A stretch of 64,000 nucleotides of DNA from Devosia sp. Lineage in GTDB: Bacteria; Pseudomonadota; Alphaproteobacteria; Rhizobiales; Devosiaceae. The position numbers were made by a program, and so were the translations under genes. Within the stretch, counting starts at the first letter, position 1; every line of letters begins with the position of its first letter. Under the pieces are notes generated by a model that saw only the letters and a list, made by a program, of their open reading frames with translations, searched no databases and was not told the origin of the DNA. Below are positions 44,964 to 55,466 of this stretch, one piece after another. The stretch lies in assembly GCF_017744655.1 (NCBI RefSeq), contig NZ_JAGIAW010000009.1, forward strand, positions 1 through 64,000. The letters run 5' to 3'.

Positions 44964-46133
44964 ATGACCCCATCCTTCCAGTCCCGCATTCGGGCCATGC
45001 TGTATGGCATTGCCCTGGGAGATGCGCTGGGCGCGCCGGTGGAAAAACTATCGGCGGCGCAGATCAGAGCGCGCTATGGCCGCGTGACATCGGTGATGAC
45101 GCGCTGGCACAAGATGGATCTGCCGCCAGAGCAGCGGAACCATCGGGTGCGCGGGGATGGCATCGTCACCGACGACACGATGATGACCCTGGCGCTGATG
45201 GATATTTATGCCGATACCGTCCGGCATCTTGACGCCTGGGACATGGCCGATGGCATGGTCAAGCAGATCGCCTGGACGCCGCGCTGGGTGCCGGAATTGC
45301 AGCGCGAAGCCATGCTGATCGACCGGCTGTTCTATCCCGAAAAGTGGATTTTCCAGCGGCATCAATTGTCCAATTGCGACCCGCGCCAGGGCGGGATCGG
45401 CAATATGGTGAACTGCGGGGCAGCGATGTATATCGCCCCGATCGGGGTCGCCAATGCCGCCAATCCACGGGCGGCCTATGAAGAGGCGATCGCCTTTGCT
45501 GCGGGACACCAGGAAAGCTATGGGCTCGAATCGGCCGGCGTGATGGCGGCGGCGGTTGCTGCGGCTTTCGTGCCCGGCAAGACCATTGAAGGCGTGGTCG
45601 AGACCGTGCTCGGGCTCGCCAAGGATGGTACGCGCGACGCCATTGCCGAGATTGCCGATGTGGCCAATCGGCTGCGCGGCAGCGGGGCGGAGCATGCCGA
45701 GGTTTGCGACGCGTTTCACGCCGCCATCGCGCCCTTCTCGGTGATGGGCGACGACGTCAACCACATGCCAGAAAAGGTCGGGCGGTTAACCGATGCCTAT
45801 CGGCCGAGCCGGTTGCAGGCGATCGAGGAATTGCCGCTGGCGCTGGGGTTCTGCCTCCTCAACCAGGGAAACTTTAGGACCTCGATCGAGGACGGGATCA
45901 ATTCGGGGCGCGATACCGATTCCATCGGCGTCATGGCTGGCGCCATTCTGGGGGCGCTGCATGGCGAGGCTGTCATTGATGAAGCCGATCTCGCTCAGCT
46001 CAATTCGGCCAATCGCCTCAATCTCATGAAATCTGCCGACGCCTTTGCGGCGACGGCTTCCAAAATCATTGCTGCCGATCGCGCCGCTGCCCGCGCCCGC
46101 GAAGAGGCCTTTGCTCAACTCAATCTCGCCTGA
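44964..46133 (+). CDS. ADP-ribosylglycohydrolase-family protein 1
   Basis: A 389-residue DraG/ARH-fold protein. The opening LYGIALGDALGAPVEKL (about 13-29), TDDTMMTL (Asp70, Asp71, Thr72) and GRDTDSIGVMAGAILGALHG (Asp317 and Asp319) carry the two-metal-site residues of the family. ARH enzymes cleave ADP-ribosyl or related N/O-glycosidic bonds. In a sugar-import operon, a nucleoside- or ribosyl-glycoside substrate is more likely than protein de-ADP-ribosylation. The ATG at 44964 is preceded by GGAG; a GTG at 44925 is possible. It is followed 9 bp later by a larger homologue. Confidence 0.88.
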   Translation: MTPSFQSRIRAMLYGIALGDALGAPVEKLSAAQIRARYGRVTSVMTRWHKMDLPPEQRNHRVRGDGIVTDDTMMTLALMDIYADTVRHLDAWDMADGMVKQIAWTPRWVPELQREAMLIDRLFYPEKWIFQRHQLSNCDPRQGGIGNMVNCGAAMYIAPIGVANAANPRAAYEEAIAFAAGHQESYGLESAGVMAAAVAAAFVPGKTIEGVVETVLGLAKDGTRDAIAEIADVANRLRGSGAEHAEVCDAFHAAIAPFSVMGDDVNHMPEKVGRLTDAYRPSRLQAIEELPLALGFCLLNQGNFRTSIEDGINSGRDTDSIGVMAGAILGALHGEAVIDEADLAQLNSANRLNLMKSADAFAATASKIIAADRAAARAREEAFAQLNLA

Positions 46134-46142
46134 AAGTTGCCC

Positions 46143-48239
46143 ATGCTCTCCGAACAACAAATCCTTGAAAAGATCTATGCAGGCTTTATCGCCAAGGCCA
46201 TCGGCGTGCGGCTTGGCGCGCCTGTGGAGCCGACGATCTGGAGCTATGACCGCATCCAGAAGACCTATGGCGAGGTGACGCAATATCTGCGCGATTTCAA
46301 GAATTTCGCGGCTGACGACGACACCAATGGCCCCGTCTATTTCATTCGTGCGTTGCGCGACTATGGACTCGATTGCACAGCTGAGGATGTTGGCAAGACC
46401 TGGCTTAACTACGCGGCTGAAGAGCATGGCATGTATTGGTGGGGCGGGTTTGGCGTTTCGACTGAGCACACCGCCTACAAAAACCTGCAGGCCGGCATTC
46501 CGGCGCCGCATTCGGGGTCGATTGCCACCAATGGCACGACGGTCGCCGAGCAGATCGGCGGGCAGATCTTTATCGATAGCTGGGGCTGGGTGAACCCGGG
46601 CAATCCGAAGCGCGCGGCAGACATGTCGGCCATGGCGGCATCAGTGGCGCATGATGGCGACGGGCTCAATGGCGCGCGCTTCTGCGCGGCGGCGATTGCG
46701 GCGGCGTTCGAGGCCAAGAGCATTGACGAGATCATCGAGACGGCGATGGGTCAGATTGATGCGAATTCGACCTATGCAAAAGTCTGCCGGGCGGTGATCG
46801 ATTTCCATAAGGCCAACCCGGACAATTGGCGGGCATGCCGCGACATGCTGACGGCGGACTGGGGCTATGATCGCTATCCCGGCGTCTGCCACATCATCCC
46901 CAATGCCGGGGTGACCATCATGTCGATCCTTTATGGCGCGGGTTCGCTGCCGCGCACGGCCGAGATCGCCACCATGGCGGGCTGGGACACCGACTGTAAC
47001 GCGGGCAATGCCGCGGCCATCGTCGGGACGTTCCAGGGGCTCGATGCGAGCTGGGACAAATACCGCAAGCCGATCAGCGATTTTCTCATTGCTTCGGGCA
47101 TCGTGGGCTCGATCAATATCGTTGATATTCCGAGCTTTGCGCGGGAGCTGACGGTGTTGGCGTTGCAACTGGCCGGGCGCGATGTGCCGGCGCTGTGGCT
47201 GGAAGATTTTACCCGCCGCGGGCTGCGGTTTGATTTCGACCTGCCGGGGTCAACGCACGGTTTCAGGACCGAAGGGTTCAATCAGATCAGCCTGAAGCAC
47301 TCGGATGAGCGGCATGTGGAAGGGTCGCGCGGGTCGCTGGAGATTCAGCTCGATCGGTTGGAGCGCGGACAGGGCGGGCGGATTTTCTGGAAGCCGTTCT
47401 ATCGCCGCAGCGACTTTGACGATGAGCGGTATCGCCCGATGTTCTCGCCGGTGGTGGACGCCGGTCAGGTGGTCAAATTCAAGCTCTGGCTCGATCCGTG
47501 GAATGGCGACGGCAATCTGCGAGTGGCGCCCTATGTGCGTCGCGCCATGAGTGGGACCATCGAGGAAACCGGCGCTTGGCATGTGCCTTCGCATGAAGGC
47601 TGGCAGGATTATGAGTTCGTCGTGCCCGAGGGCGTCGAAGCGATCGACGAGATCGGTATCTCGGTCGAGTATTTTGGGCGGCTGAAGTTTTTGGGGCGGT
47701 TGTTCCTTGCTGACTTCACCGTGTCGGGACCGGGGCACCTCACTATCGATCCGGCGACGGAAGTGCAGGAATGGGGCGCCATTTCGCGCTTTACCTGGAA
47801 CCGCGGGCACTGGACGAAGCAGTTTGGTCGCATCCATGGGCACGCTTCGAGCGATGCCGATATGTGGACCGGGCACTACTATAGCCGCGACGTGACGGTG
47901 TTGGCCGATCTCGAAGTGCTGGCCGGACAATCGCAGCTGGTGACGGCACGTGTGCAGGGCACCGGGCGGTTCTATGCGGCCGGGTTCCAGAATGGCGAAG
48001 CGGTCATTATGAAGCACGACTTTGGGCAGACGGTGCTCGCGAGCGTGCCGTTCAAGCCGGAAGCCGGGCGCGTCTATCGCGTGGAGCTTGCCGTTGAGGG
48101 CGACAAGCTGGCGCTCTCGATCGACAGCAAGGTTTTGGGGTCCGCAACTGACAAAACCTTTGCCTATGGCATGTCCGGGCTGCGGCTTGGATCGGCGGGC
48201 CGCATGGCGGTTGACCGCTTTGCCGTGACGGAAAAGTAG
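46143..48239 (+). CDS. ADP-ribosylglycohydrolase-family protein 2 with C-terminal beta-rich domain
   Basis: A 698-residue protein. The N-terminal ARH domain (about 1-345) has the family start [20 protein letters not shown], an acidic motif AADDDTNGP (about 57-65) and [14 protein letters not shown] (about 279-292) for the second metal. The rest (about 380-698) looks beta-rich with many Trp, Phe and Gly residues and sandwich-like repeats such as [19 protein letters not shown]. It resembles carbohydrate-binding or laminin-G-like domains. No signal peptide is present, so both ARH proteins act in the cytoplasm. It is probably a glycoside hydrolase for the imported compound; unproven. Confidence 0.85.
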   Translation: MLSEQQILEKIYAGFIAKAIGVRLGAPVEPTIWSYDRIQKTYGEVTQYLRDFKNFAADDDTNGPVYFIRALRDYGLDCTAEDVGKTWLNYAAEEHGMYWWGGFGVSTEHTAYKNLQAGIPAPHSGSIATNGTTVAEQIGGQIFIDSWGWVNPGNPKRAADMSAMAASVAHDGDGLNGARFCAAAIAAAFEAKSIDEIIETAMGQIDANSTYAKVCRAVIDFHKANPDNWRACRDMLTADWGYDRYPGVCHIIPNAGVTIMSILYGAGSLPRTAEIATMAGWDTDCNAGNAAAIVGTFQGLDASWDKYRKPISDFLIASGIVGSINIVDIPSFARELTVLALQLAGRDVPALWLEDFTRRGLRFDFDLPGSTHGFRTEGFNQISLKHSDERHVEGSRGSLEIQLDRLERGQGGRIFWKPFYRRSDFDDERYRPMFSPVVDAGQVVKFKLWLDPWNGDGNLRVAPYVRRAMSGTIEETGAWHVPSHEGWQDYEFVVPEGVEAIDEIGISVEYFGRLKFLGRLFLADFTVSGPGHLTIDPATEVQEWGAISRFTWNRGHWTKQFGRIHGHASSDADMWTGHYYSRDVTVLADLEVLAGQSQLVTARVQGTGRFYAAGFQNGEAVIMKHDFGQTVLASVPFKPEAGRVYRVELAVEGDKLALSIDSKVLGSATDKTFAYGMSGLRLGSAGRMAVDRFAVTEK

Positions 48240-48250
48240 GAGGCAGAAAA

Positions 48251-49318
48251 ATGCCGGAAATCGAACTCCGCAATGTCAGCAAGAATTTTGGTGGCGTGAC
48301 GGTCATTAGGGATCTGTCGCTGACCATGGAAAAGGGCGAGTTCGTGGTGCTGGTCGGGCCCTCGGGCTGCGGCAAGTCCACGCTATTGCGCATGATTGCC
48401 GGGCTGGAGCCGATTTCTGGCGGTGAGATCACCATTGGTGGCAAGGTCGTCAACAACATGCCCGCCAAGGAGCGGGACCTTGCCATGGTGTTTCAGTCTT
48501 ATGCGCTCTATCCGCATATGAAGGTTGCCGACAATATGAGCTTTGCGCTGCGGCTGGCTGGCGTCTCCAAGGCCGAGCGCGACAAGCGCGTGGCCGAGGC
48601 GGCGGCAATCCTGGGGCTCGAAAACCTGCTCGATCGCTTGCCGAAGGAACTGTCCGGTGGGCAGCGGCAGCGCGTCGCTATGGGGCGCGCCATCGTGCGC
48701 AATCCGCGGGCGTTTCTGTTCGATGAGCCGCTGAGCAATCTCGATGCGAAACTGCGCGTGCGCATGCGCGGCGAGATCAAGGCGCTGCATCAGCGGCTCG
48801 GAAAAACCACCATCTATGTGACGCACGACCAGACCGAGGCCATGACCATGGCCGACACGATCGTGGTGCTCAATGGCGGGAAGATCGAACAGGCAGGCGC
48901 GCCGCTCGACCTCTACAATGATCCCAACAATCTCTTCGTGGCGGGCTTTATCGGCTCGCCGGAAATGAACCTGCTTGAAGTTACCGCGCTCGGGCCTGAA
49001 ATTTCGAGCGTGGCTCTGGCGGGCGGGGAAAAACTCCCAATTCCCCGTCCGCTGCCGCTGGCTGTGGGTACGCCTGTGGTCTATGGCATCCGGCCGCAGC
49101 ATATCGGGCTAGCCGCGGGTGGGGTTGCAGCCGAGGCGCTGGTGGTGGAGCCGACGGGCGAGGCGCAGGAAGTGCGGGCGCGGATCGGACAGACCGAGAT
49201 CAGCGTCGTCATTCGCGATGCGGAACTGCTGTCGCCGGGCCAGAAGATCGGGCTCGGGATTGATCCGGCAAAGGTGCTGCTGTTCGACAAGGCGAGCGGG
49301 GAAAGGCTCGACCGGTGA
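48251..49318 (+). CDS. ABC importer ATPase, MalK/UgpC type
   Basis: A 355-residue ATPase. Walker A is [11 protein letters not shown] (about 36-46), followed by Q-loop [18 protein letters not shown], signature [15 protein letters not shown], Walker [16 protein letters not shown] and switch His in VTHDQTEAM. The TOBE region lies at about 240-350. It has a GGAGG site and completes the LplB/LplC/LplA-type importer. Its stop overlaps the GTG start of the CoA transferase gene by 4 bp. Confidence 0.93.
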   Translation: MPEIELRNVSKNFGGVTVIRDLSLTMEKGEFVVLVGPSGCGKSTLLRMIAGLEPISGGEITIGGKVVNNMPAKERDLAMVFQSYALYPHMKVADNMSFALRLAGVSKAERDKRVAEAAAILGLENLLDRLPKELSGGQRQRVAMGRAIVRNPRAFLFDEPLSNLDAKLRVRMRGEIKALHQRLGKTTIYVTHDQTEAMTMADTIVVLNGGKIEQAGAPLDLYNDPNNLFVAGFIGSPEMNLLEVTALGPEISSVALAGGEKLPIPRPLPLAVGTPVVYGIRPQHIGLAAGGVAAEALVVEPTGEAQEVRARIGQTEISVVIRDAELLSPGQKIGLGIDPAKVLLFDKASGERLDR

Positions 49319-50511
49319 GTTTTTCGCAGCTTCGATTTGATGGCACGGCGACGGGGCCGCTCGCGGGCATTCGCGTCGTCGATCTGTCGCGGCTGATGGC
49401 GGGCAATATGCTGAGCCTGCAGCTTGGCGATTTTGGTGCAGATGTCATCAAGGTGGAGCCGCCAGAGGGCGATCCGCTGCGCGACTGGAAGGAGGAGGGG
49501 CACTCCTTTTTCTGGAAGGCCTATGGGCGCAACAAACGGTCCATTTGTCTCAATCTGCGTGAGGCGGCGCAGATGGATGTGTTGCTGAAATTGATTGATA
49601 CGGCCGATGTCTTCATCGAGAATTTTCGGCCGGGTACGCTCGAAAAAATGGGGCTCGCGCCGAAGACCTTGCTGGAGCGCAATCCGCGACTGGTCGTGGT
49701 GCGGATTTCAGGCTTTGGGCAGACCGGGCCCTATGCGCATTTGCCGGGGTTTGGGACCATTGTTGAAGCAATGAGCGGCTTTGCGGACCGGACGGGGTTT
49801 CCCGATCGCGAGCCGGTGCTGCCGCCGCTGGCGCTGGCCGATATGATCGCGGGGGTCTATGGCGCTTCGGCTGTGATGACGGCGCTTTATGCGCGGGATG
49901 TGCGGGGCGGACGGGGGCAGGTGGTTGACCTGTCGCTGCTCGAATCCATGTTTTCGGTGCTGGGGCCCGAGGCGGGGATTTTTGCCAAGACCGGTAAGAT
50001 CAAACAGCGGGTGGGGAGTGCTTCCAACACGGCTTCGCCGCGGAATGTCTATCGCTGTGCAGATGGGGGCTATGTCGCGTTGTCGGGATCGACGCAGACG
50101 GTGGCGCGGAGGATTTTTGAGATTATCGGGCGGCCGGACATGAATGACGATCCGCGCTTTGCGACAAACTCGGATCGGGTGAAGCACCGCGACTTGGTGG
50201 ACTCGGCGATTTCAGGATGGTTCGCGACACGGACGCGCGATGCGGCTCTGGCGGAAATGCGGGCGGCGGGCGCGACGGTGGGGCCGGTTTACAATATCGG
50301 CGATGCCATGGAGGACGCGCATTTTCAGGAGCGCGAAATCGTCGTGGCGCTTGAGGATGAAGAGTTCGGCGACATGCCGATGCACAATGTGGTGCCGCGG
50401 CTTTCGGGCACGCCGGGCGGATTTCGGCGGCCGGCGCCGGGGCTTAACGAGCATGGCGCGGAATTGCTGGCGGAGCTGGGGTTTGATGGGGAATTCCGGA
50501 GGGTCGGCTGA
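49315..50511 (+). CDS. CaiB/BaiF (class III) CoA transferase
   Basis: A 398-residue CoA transferase, which moves CoA between a donor such as succinyl-CoA and a carboxylic acid. Family motifs are [19 protein letters not shown] (about 16-34), [30 protein letters not shown] and [11 protein letters not shown]. The catalytic Asp is about 176 in LALADMIAG. It starts with GTG, overlapping the ATPase gene stop, so translation is coupled. The next gene is a CitE-type lyase, with a 1-bp overlap. This CaiB-CitE pairing is typical of pathways that activate and then cleave a hydroxy-dicarboxylic acid. Confidence 0.92.
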   Translation: MSFSQLRFDGTATGPLAGIRVVDLSRLMAGNMLSLQLGDFGADVIKVEPPEGDPLRDWKEEGHSFFWKAYGRNKRSICLNLREAAQMDVLLKLIDTADVFIENFRPGTLEKMGLAPKTLLERNPRLVVVRISGFGQTGPYAHLPGFGTIVEAMSGFADRTGFPDREPVLPPLALADMIAGVYGASAVMTALYARDVRGGRGQVVDLSLLESMFSVLGPEAGIFAKTGKIKQRVGSASNTASPRNVYRCADGGYVALSGSTQTVARRIFEIIGRPDMNDDPRFATNSDRVKHRDLVDSAISGWFATRTRDAALAEMRAAGATVGPVYNIGDAMEDAHFQEREIVVALEDEEFGDMPMHNVVPRLSGTPGGFRRPAPGLNEHGAELLAELGFDGEFRRVG

Positions 50512-51302
50512 TGCGCTCGTTGCTCTATGTGCCGGCCGATCAGGAGCGGTTCATCGCCAAGGCGCATTTGCGCGGGGCCGATGCGGTTATTCTCGATCTT
50601 GAGGATGCGGTGCCCGAGGAGCGCAAGAATTTTGCGCGGGGGAATCTTAGCGAGGCGGTGAAGAGCCTGCGGCAAGGTTTGGGCGCTGTGGCGGTGCGGA
50701 TCAATTCGGGCGACGAGGCCGATGTGGCGGCGGCGCTCGGCGCGGGGGTAGATCTGCTGGTTTTTCCCAAGGCCAATTCGGTCGCTGTCGTAGATGAGCT
50801 CGATGCGATGATGCGCCGGCACGGCGGGACGGAAACCCCGGTGCTGGCGACGATTGAGAGCCCGGCGGGCGTGCTGGATGCTGCGGCGATCTGCCGGCAT
50901 CCGCGGCTTCAGGCGATCAACTTGGGCAGCGAGGATTTTGCGCTGGAGCTGGGCGGTGTGCCCGACCCGGATGTGCTGCGCATGCCGAAATTGCTGGTGC
51001 ATTATGCGGCCAAGGCGGCGGGGAAGCGGTCGCTGGGGCTGCTGCGCTCGATTGCCGATTATGCGGATACGGAGGCCATAGCCGAGGCGGCGAGGGAGGC
51101 GCGGCGGCATGGTTTTGATGGGGCGACCTGCGTGCATCCCTCTGCGGTGCCGCTGCTGAATGAGGCTTTTGCGCCTGACGCTGCCGAGGTGGAATGGGCA
51201 AGGGCGGTGATGGCGACCGAGGGGACGGTTAGCCTTGATGGCAAGATGATCGACAAACCGTTGCGGGATCGGGCGGCGGCGATTTTGCGACAGGTGGGGT
51301 AG
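50511..51302 (+). CDS. CitE-like (HpcH/HpaI family) acyl-CoA lyase
   Basis: A 263-residue TIM-barrel lyase. The family motifs are SLLYVPADQERF (about 3-14), VILDLEDAVPEERK (about 26-39), VRINSGDEAD, the Glu in TIESPAGVLDA, the metal Asp in LGSEDFALELG and TCVHPSAVPLLN. Related enzymes cleave malyl-CoA, citramalyl-CoA or beta-methylmalyl-CoA. It is last in the operon and likely acts on the CoA ester made by the adjacent transferase, giving acetyl- or propionyl-CoA and a 2-oxo acid. Confidence 0.92.
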   Translation: MRSLLYVPADQERFIAKAHLRGADAVILDLEDAVPEERKNFARGNLSEAVKSLRQGLGAVAVRINSGDEADVAAALGAGVDLLVFPKANSVAVVDELDAMMRRHGGTETPVLATIESPAGVLDAAAICRHPRLQAINLGSEDFALELGGVPDPDVLRMPKLLVHYAAKAAGKRSLGLLRSIADYADTEAIAEAAREARRHGFDGATCVHPSAVPLLNEAFAPDAAEVEWARAVMATEGTVSLDGKMIDKPLRDRAAAILRQVG

Positions 51303-51334
51303 GTTCCTGCGCCGATTGCTCCGACAAACTCGAC

Positions 51335-51405
51335 TGTCATCCCGGCGCAGGCCGGGATCCATCTCGAGATCTCAGGATGGGCCCCGGCCTTCGCCGGGGT
51401 GACAG
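51335..51405. repeat. Palindromic intergenic repeat, type B copy 1
   Basis: Starts TGTCATCCCGGC and ends CGCCGGGGTGACAG, with CCCGGC...GCCGGG and CCCCGGC...GCCGGGG hairpins on either side. This is the widespread GTCATCCC-type dispersed palindrome of Alphaproteobacteria. It follows the CitE gene and may help terminate transcription. Confidence 0.75.
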
Positions 51406-51448
51406 CTGTGGGTGTTTGGTAAGCTGAGTGCCCCGCGCTGTCCGCGGT

Positions 51449-51521
51449 CGTCATTGCCGGGCTTGTCCCGGCAATCCATCTCGCCTCCGCATGGACCACC
51501 GGGACAAGCCCGGTGGTGACG
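51449..51521. repeat. Palindromic intergenic repeat, type B copy 2
   Basis: Begins GTCATTGCCGGGCTTGTCCC and ends with an inverted CGGGACAAGCCCGGTGGTGAC. The two ends can pair over a long stem enclosing a smaller TGCCGGG/CCCGGCA hairpin. It sits 43 bp after the copy at 51335-51405, in the same convergent gap. Confidence 0.75.
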
Positions 51522-51579
51522 ATAGAGCGGAGAGGTTGGGGGCTCTCAGGCCGGCTCCAGTCGGAGGCCCTCGAAGGCC

Positions 51580-52392
51580 TCAGTCAGCCGGGTTCTTCTG
51601 CGGCACATCCCGAAGATGGTCGAGGAGGTAGGCGTGGGTCGACCTGTTGGCGACGACGAGCACACCCGTCTTTTCAAACGTTTCCGGGCCGCGGCCCCAC
51701 CAGTCGGTGACGATGCCGCCGGCTTCTTCCACCAGCAGAATGCCGGCGGCGGTGTCGACGAAGCCGGTTTCTTCAAAATAGCCGGTGAGACGGCCGCAGG
51801 CGACCCAGGCGCAGGAATTGGCGGCGCTGCCGACGATGCGGACGGCGCCGATGGGGGCGCGGATGGCGTCGAGGCGATTGTAGGCGCCGGGGTGTAGCGA
51901 CAGGTTGGGCGTGGGGAGGCCGGTGCCGACGCACATCATAGCGATGTCGGTGGAGCGGCTGACATGGAGGCGCTCGCCGTTGAGATAGGCACCCTGCCCT
52001 TTTATGGCGGTGAACATTTCGTCGGCGACGGGATCGTAGACGAGGCCGCACACCGTCTCGCTGCCGCGGCGGAGGGCGATGGTGATCGTATAGTGCTGGC
52101 CATTCAAGAAGTTAGTGGTGCCGTCGATGGGGTCGACGAGCCAGCGATGGGTTTCGTCGTCGCGCTCGGCGGGGGCGAATTCTTCGCCGGTCAGGCCCCA
52201 GGGATAGCGGGAGAGCAGGCGGTCGCGGATGAGGGTTTCGGATTCGCGGTCGGCGTCGGAGACGAAGTCGCCGGGGCCCTTTACGCCGATCTCGAGATCG
52301 CGAAAGCGCTTGAAATGTTCGAGGGTCAGCGCGCCGGCTTCGCGGGTGGTGGCGACCATGTCGGCTAGTATAGCGTTGTAATCGTGGGTCAT
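51580..52392 (-). CDS. Inositol-monophosphatase-family phosphatase
   Basis: A 270-residue Mg-dependent phosphatase. The motifs are GEEFAPAERDD (about 70-80), WLVDPIDGTTNFLNG (about 85-99) and the C-terminal VDTAAGILLVEEAGGIVTDWWG. Members act on inositol-1-phosphate, fructose-1,6-bisphosphate, PAP or histidinol phosphate. It overlaps the glycerophosphodiesterase gene by 4 bp and ends the importer operon, so a phosphorylated imported metabolite is a reasonable substrate. Confidence 0.92.
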   Translation of the reverse strand: MTHDYNAILADMVATTREAGALTLEHFKRFRDLEIGVKGPGDFVSDADRESETLIRDRLLSRYPWGLTGEEFAPAERDDETHRWLVDPIDGTTNFLNGQHYTITIALRRGSETVCGLVYDPVADEMFTAIKGQGAYLNGERLHVSRSTDIAMMCVGTGLPTPNLSLHPGAYNRLDAIRAPIGAVRIVGSAANSCAWVACGRLTGYFEETGFVDTAAGILLVEEAGGIVTDWWGRGPETFEKTGVLVVANRSTHAYLLDHLRDVPQKNPAD

Positions 52393-53221
52393 TTTTCGAG
52401 GGCCGCCTTCAGCCCCTCGGGATCGTCGGTGGTGATCTGGTCGACTTTGAGCGCCAGCAGGCGCCGGACTTTTGGGATTGTCGTGTCGTCGACAGTGCGG
52501 ATGGTCCAGGCGTCGATGCGCCGGCCGGAAGCGTGAATGGGCGCGACGATGTCAAAGCCTGCGGCGTCGGCTTCGAGCACGATGTCGTAGGCGAGATAGA
52601 TCATTTCGGCGTCGGGCGCGGTTTTGAGCGCGTCGTCGATGAAGGTTTTGAAGTCGCCCGTGGCCTTCAAGCGGGCTAGGGATTCGCCATAGCACGGGTC
52701 GTAGCCGGTGCGGAGATTTGGTGCCGAATTCGCTAGCAGACTGATAGCATCGAAGTCGCCGCCCGAGAGAATGAGTGAACGCGCGACGGGGCCGACGGTG
52801 GTGCCGAAATTGGCGACGACTTCGGGCGTCAGGGCGGCGGAATCTTCCTTGAAATCAAGCTGCAGCAGCGCATCGGGATGCGGCTGGTTTTGCGCGAGAA
52901 GGGCGCAGAGGTCTTCGAGCAGCATCACCTTGTCGGCGATGGGCTGCCCGTCGGTGCCGCGCAGATGCAATTCGCGCAGGACTGCGGCCGGCGTTTGGCG
53001 CACGAGGCCGGACCCGGTGGTCTCTTCCTCGAGCGAGAAGTTATGCAGGATAGCACAGCCATGGTCGGCGTGGATAACCAGGTCCACCTCGACGCTGGCG
53101 CCGAGGCGCATGGCTTCGAGGATGCGGCTGCCGGTGAAGACCGGGTCCGACGCCTTGCGACGGCCGCGGTGCCATTTGAGCCAGGTGCGGTGACCGCCCT
53201 GCTCGATGTAGAGCGGGTCGC

Positions 53222-53225
<4 letters not shown>
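52389..53225 (-). CDS. Glycerophosphodiester phosphodiesterase family protein
   Basis: A 278-residue GDPD-fold enzyme. Catalytic residues are His19-Arg20 in WHRGRR, Glu46 and Asp48 in VEVDL, and His61; the usual HD reads HN here. Normal GDPDs hydrolyse glycerophosphodiesters to glycerol-3-phosphate and an alcohol. No signal peptide is present, so it acts after import. It overlaps both neighbours by 4 bp. Ligands such as glycerophosphoinositol would fit the phosphatase next door; this is a hypothesis. The dispersed 23-bp palindrome at 52731 is inside it. Confidence 0.85.
52731..52753. repeat. Dispersed palindromic element, copy 2
   Basis: Contains GCTAGCAGACTGATAGC, matching 22 of 23 positions with 41343-41365. 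Here it is in the coding sequence of the phosphodiesterase, in the opposite sense to that gene. Confidence 0.6.
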
Positions 53226-54262
<1,037 letters not shown>

Positions 54263-54640
54263 TTTTATTCCTTCACCTCTCGGGCGGCGGCGAGATTGGC
54301 GCGAGGGGCATCGGCCGGGAAGCGGGCATGGGATGGGGTGGCAGTTGGTGGGCGCGGTGGGGAAGAGTGGGCAGGAAGGCCCCCTTACCCCCAACCGAAT
54401 TCGCTTCAGCGAATTCGGTGACGCTGCGTAATTCGGCCTCTCCTCCTAAGGGAGAGGTGTCGCTTTGCGACTGGGAGATCCTGTGAGCGTGGCCCCACCC
54501 CCTCCCGGCCTCCCCCATCAAGGGGGAGGTGAAGGGATGGTGGATCAGGGGAGAGGGTGCCTCAAACTGGGTCTGGCACCTCCCCCTTGATGGGGGAGGT
54601 TGGGAGGGGGTGACGGCAGGCGCGGTGCTGAAAATTGCGC
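54263..54640. repeat. 378-bp repeat-filled gap between permease and ATPase genes
   Basis: No gene is visible. It contains a 10-bp perfect inverted repeat CCGAATTCGC/GCGAATTCGG (54395-54418). Type A repeats at 54495-54539 and 54577-54612 are in opposite orientation, so together they can fold into a large stem. 54577-54612 is identical to 44793-44828. It interrupts an otherwise tightly packed operon and may partly separate expression of the permeases from the ATPase, phosphodiesterase and phosphatase. Confidence 0.75.
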
Positions 54641-55465
54641 TCATGCGCCAAAGCCCTTGGCGAAGGAGCCGGAGTTGACGACGCGGCGCGCGAAGAGGAG
54701 GGCGATGAAGCTCGGGACCCAGAGGAGGACCGAGAGCACGGCGCCATATTGGATGACGGGCTGGTTGTTGATGAAGGAGATCATCAGAACCGGGAGGGTG
54801 CGCACCTGGGGCGCGCCGATGAGCCAGGCGCCTTCAGTTTCGTAGAAGGTGCCGACAAAGCTCAGGAGCAGGGCCGCTGCGATGGTCGGGCCGGCCTGTG
54901 GCAGGGTGATCGACCAGAAGACGCGGAGCGGGGAGGCGCCGACGTCTCTCGCGGCTTCTTCCATGCGGCGATCGACGGCCTGGAAGGCGGCGACCGGAAT
55001 CCAGATCATGAACAGGAGCGTTCCCACGAGCTGGATGAGGACGACGCCCCAGAAGGTGCCGATCAGGTTGAGCTGCAGGAAGATGCCTGCGATGGCGACG
55101 AGCAAGCCGAACTTCGGAAAGGCGTGGCCGGCAAGGAACGAAAAAAACAAAATATCGCGGCCCGGAAAATCGAGGCGGGCGAAGGCATAGGCGGCGGGCA
55201 GGCAGATGATGGCGGAGAGGACCGTCACCGTGGTGGCCAGCGTCAGGCTCATGGTGATGGAGCTCCAGACGTCGGCGCGGGCCAGTGTCTGGTACCAGAA
55301 TTTCAGGCCAAATTCCTGCGGGATGACAGAGGGAAAACGCCAGACATTGGTGAAGGCCCATGTGCCGACGACGAGCAGCGGCACGACGATGACGAGGGTC
55401 AGGACGACGGCGAAGACGATGCCGGTCCAGTCGATCGGCTGGGAGATTTTTGCGGAGGCGCTCAT
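54641..55465 (-). CDS. ABC importer permease, FbpB/PotC-like
   Basis: A 274-residue permease. It starts at 55465 (MSASAKISQPID), one base after the preceding stop; the in-frame ATG at 55558 overlaps the upstream gene. The first membrane segment is about 13-38. The EAA loop is RRMEEAARDVGASPLRVFWSITLPQAGP near 175-202. It has six membrane segments. Partner of the next permease. Confidence 0.9.
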   Translation of the reverse strand: MSASAKISQPIDWTGIVFAVVLTLVIVVPLLVVGTWAFTNVWRFPSVIPQEFGLKFWYQTLARADVWSSITMSLTLATTVTVLSAIICLPAAYAFARLDFPGRDILFFSFLAGHAFPKFGLLVAIAGIFLQLNLIGTFWGVVLIQLVGTLLFMIWIPVAAFQAVDRRMEEAARDVGASPLRVFWSITLPQAGPTIAAALLLSFVGTFYETEGAWLIGAPQVRTLPVLMISFINNQPVIQYGAVLSVLLWVPSFIALLFARRVVNSGSFAKGFGA

Positions 55466-55466
55466 G

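Noticed and set aside
54263..54394. Upstream in-frame start for the FbpC-type ATPase
   Set aside because: The extra 44 residues are proline/arginine-rich translation of intergenic sequence, while the ATG at 54262 has a good ribosome binding site and a standard ATPase start.
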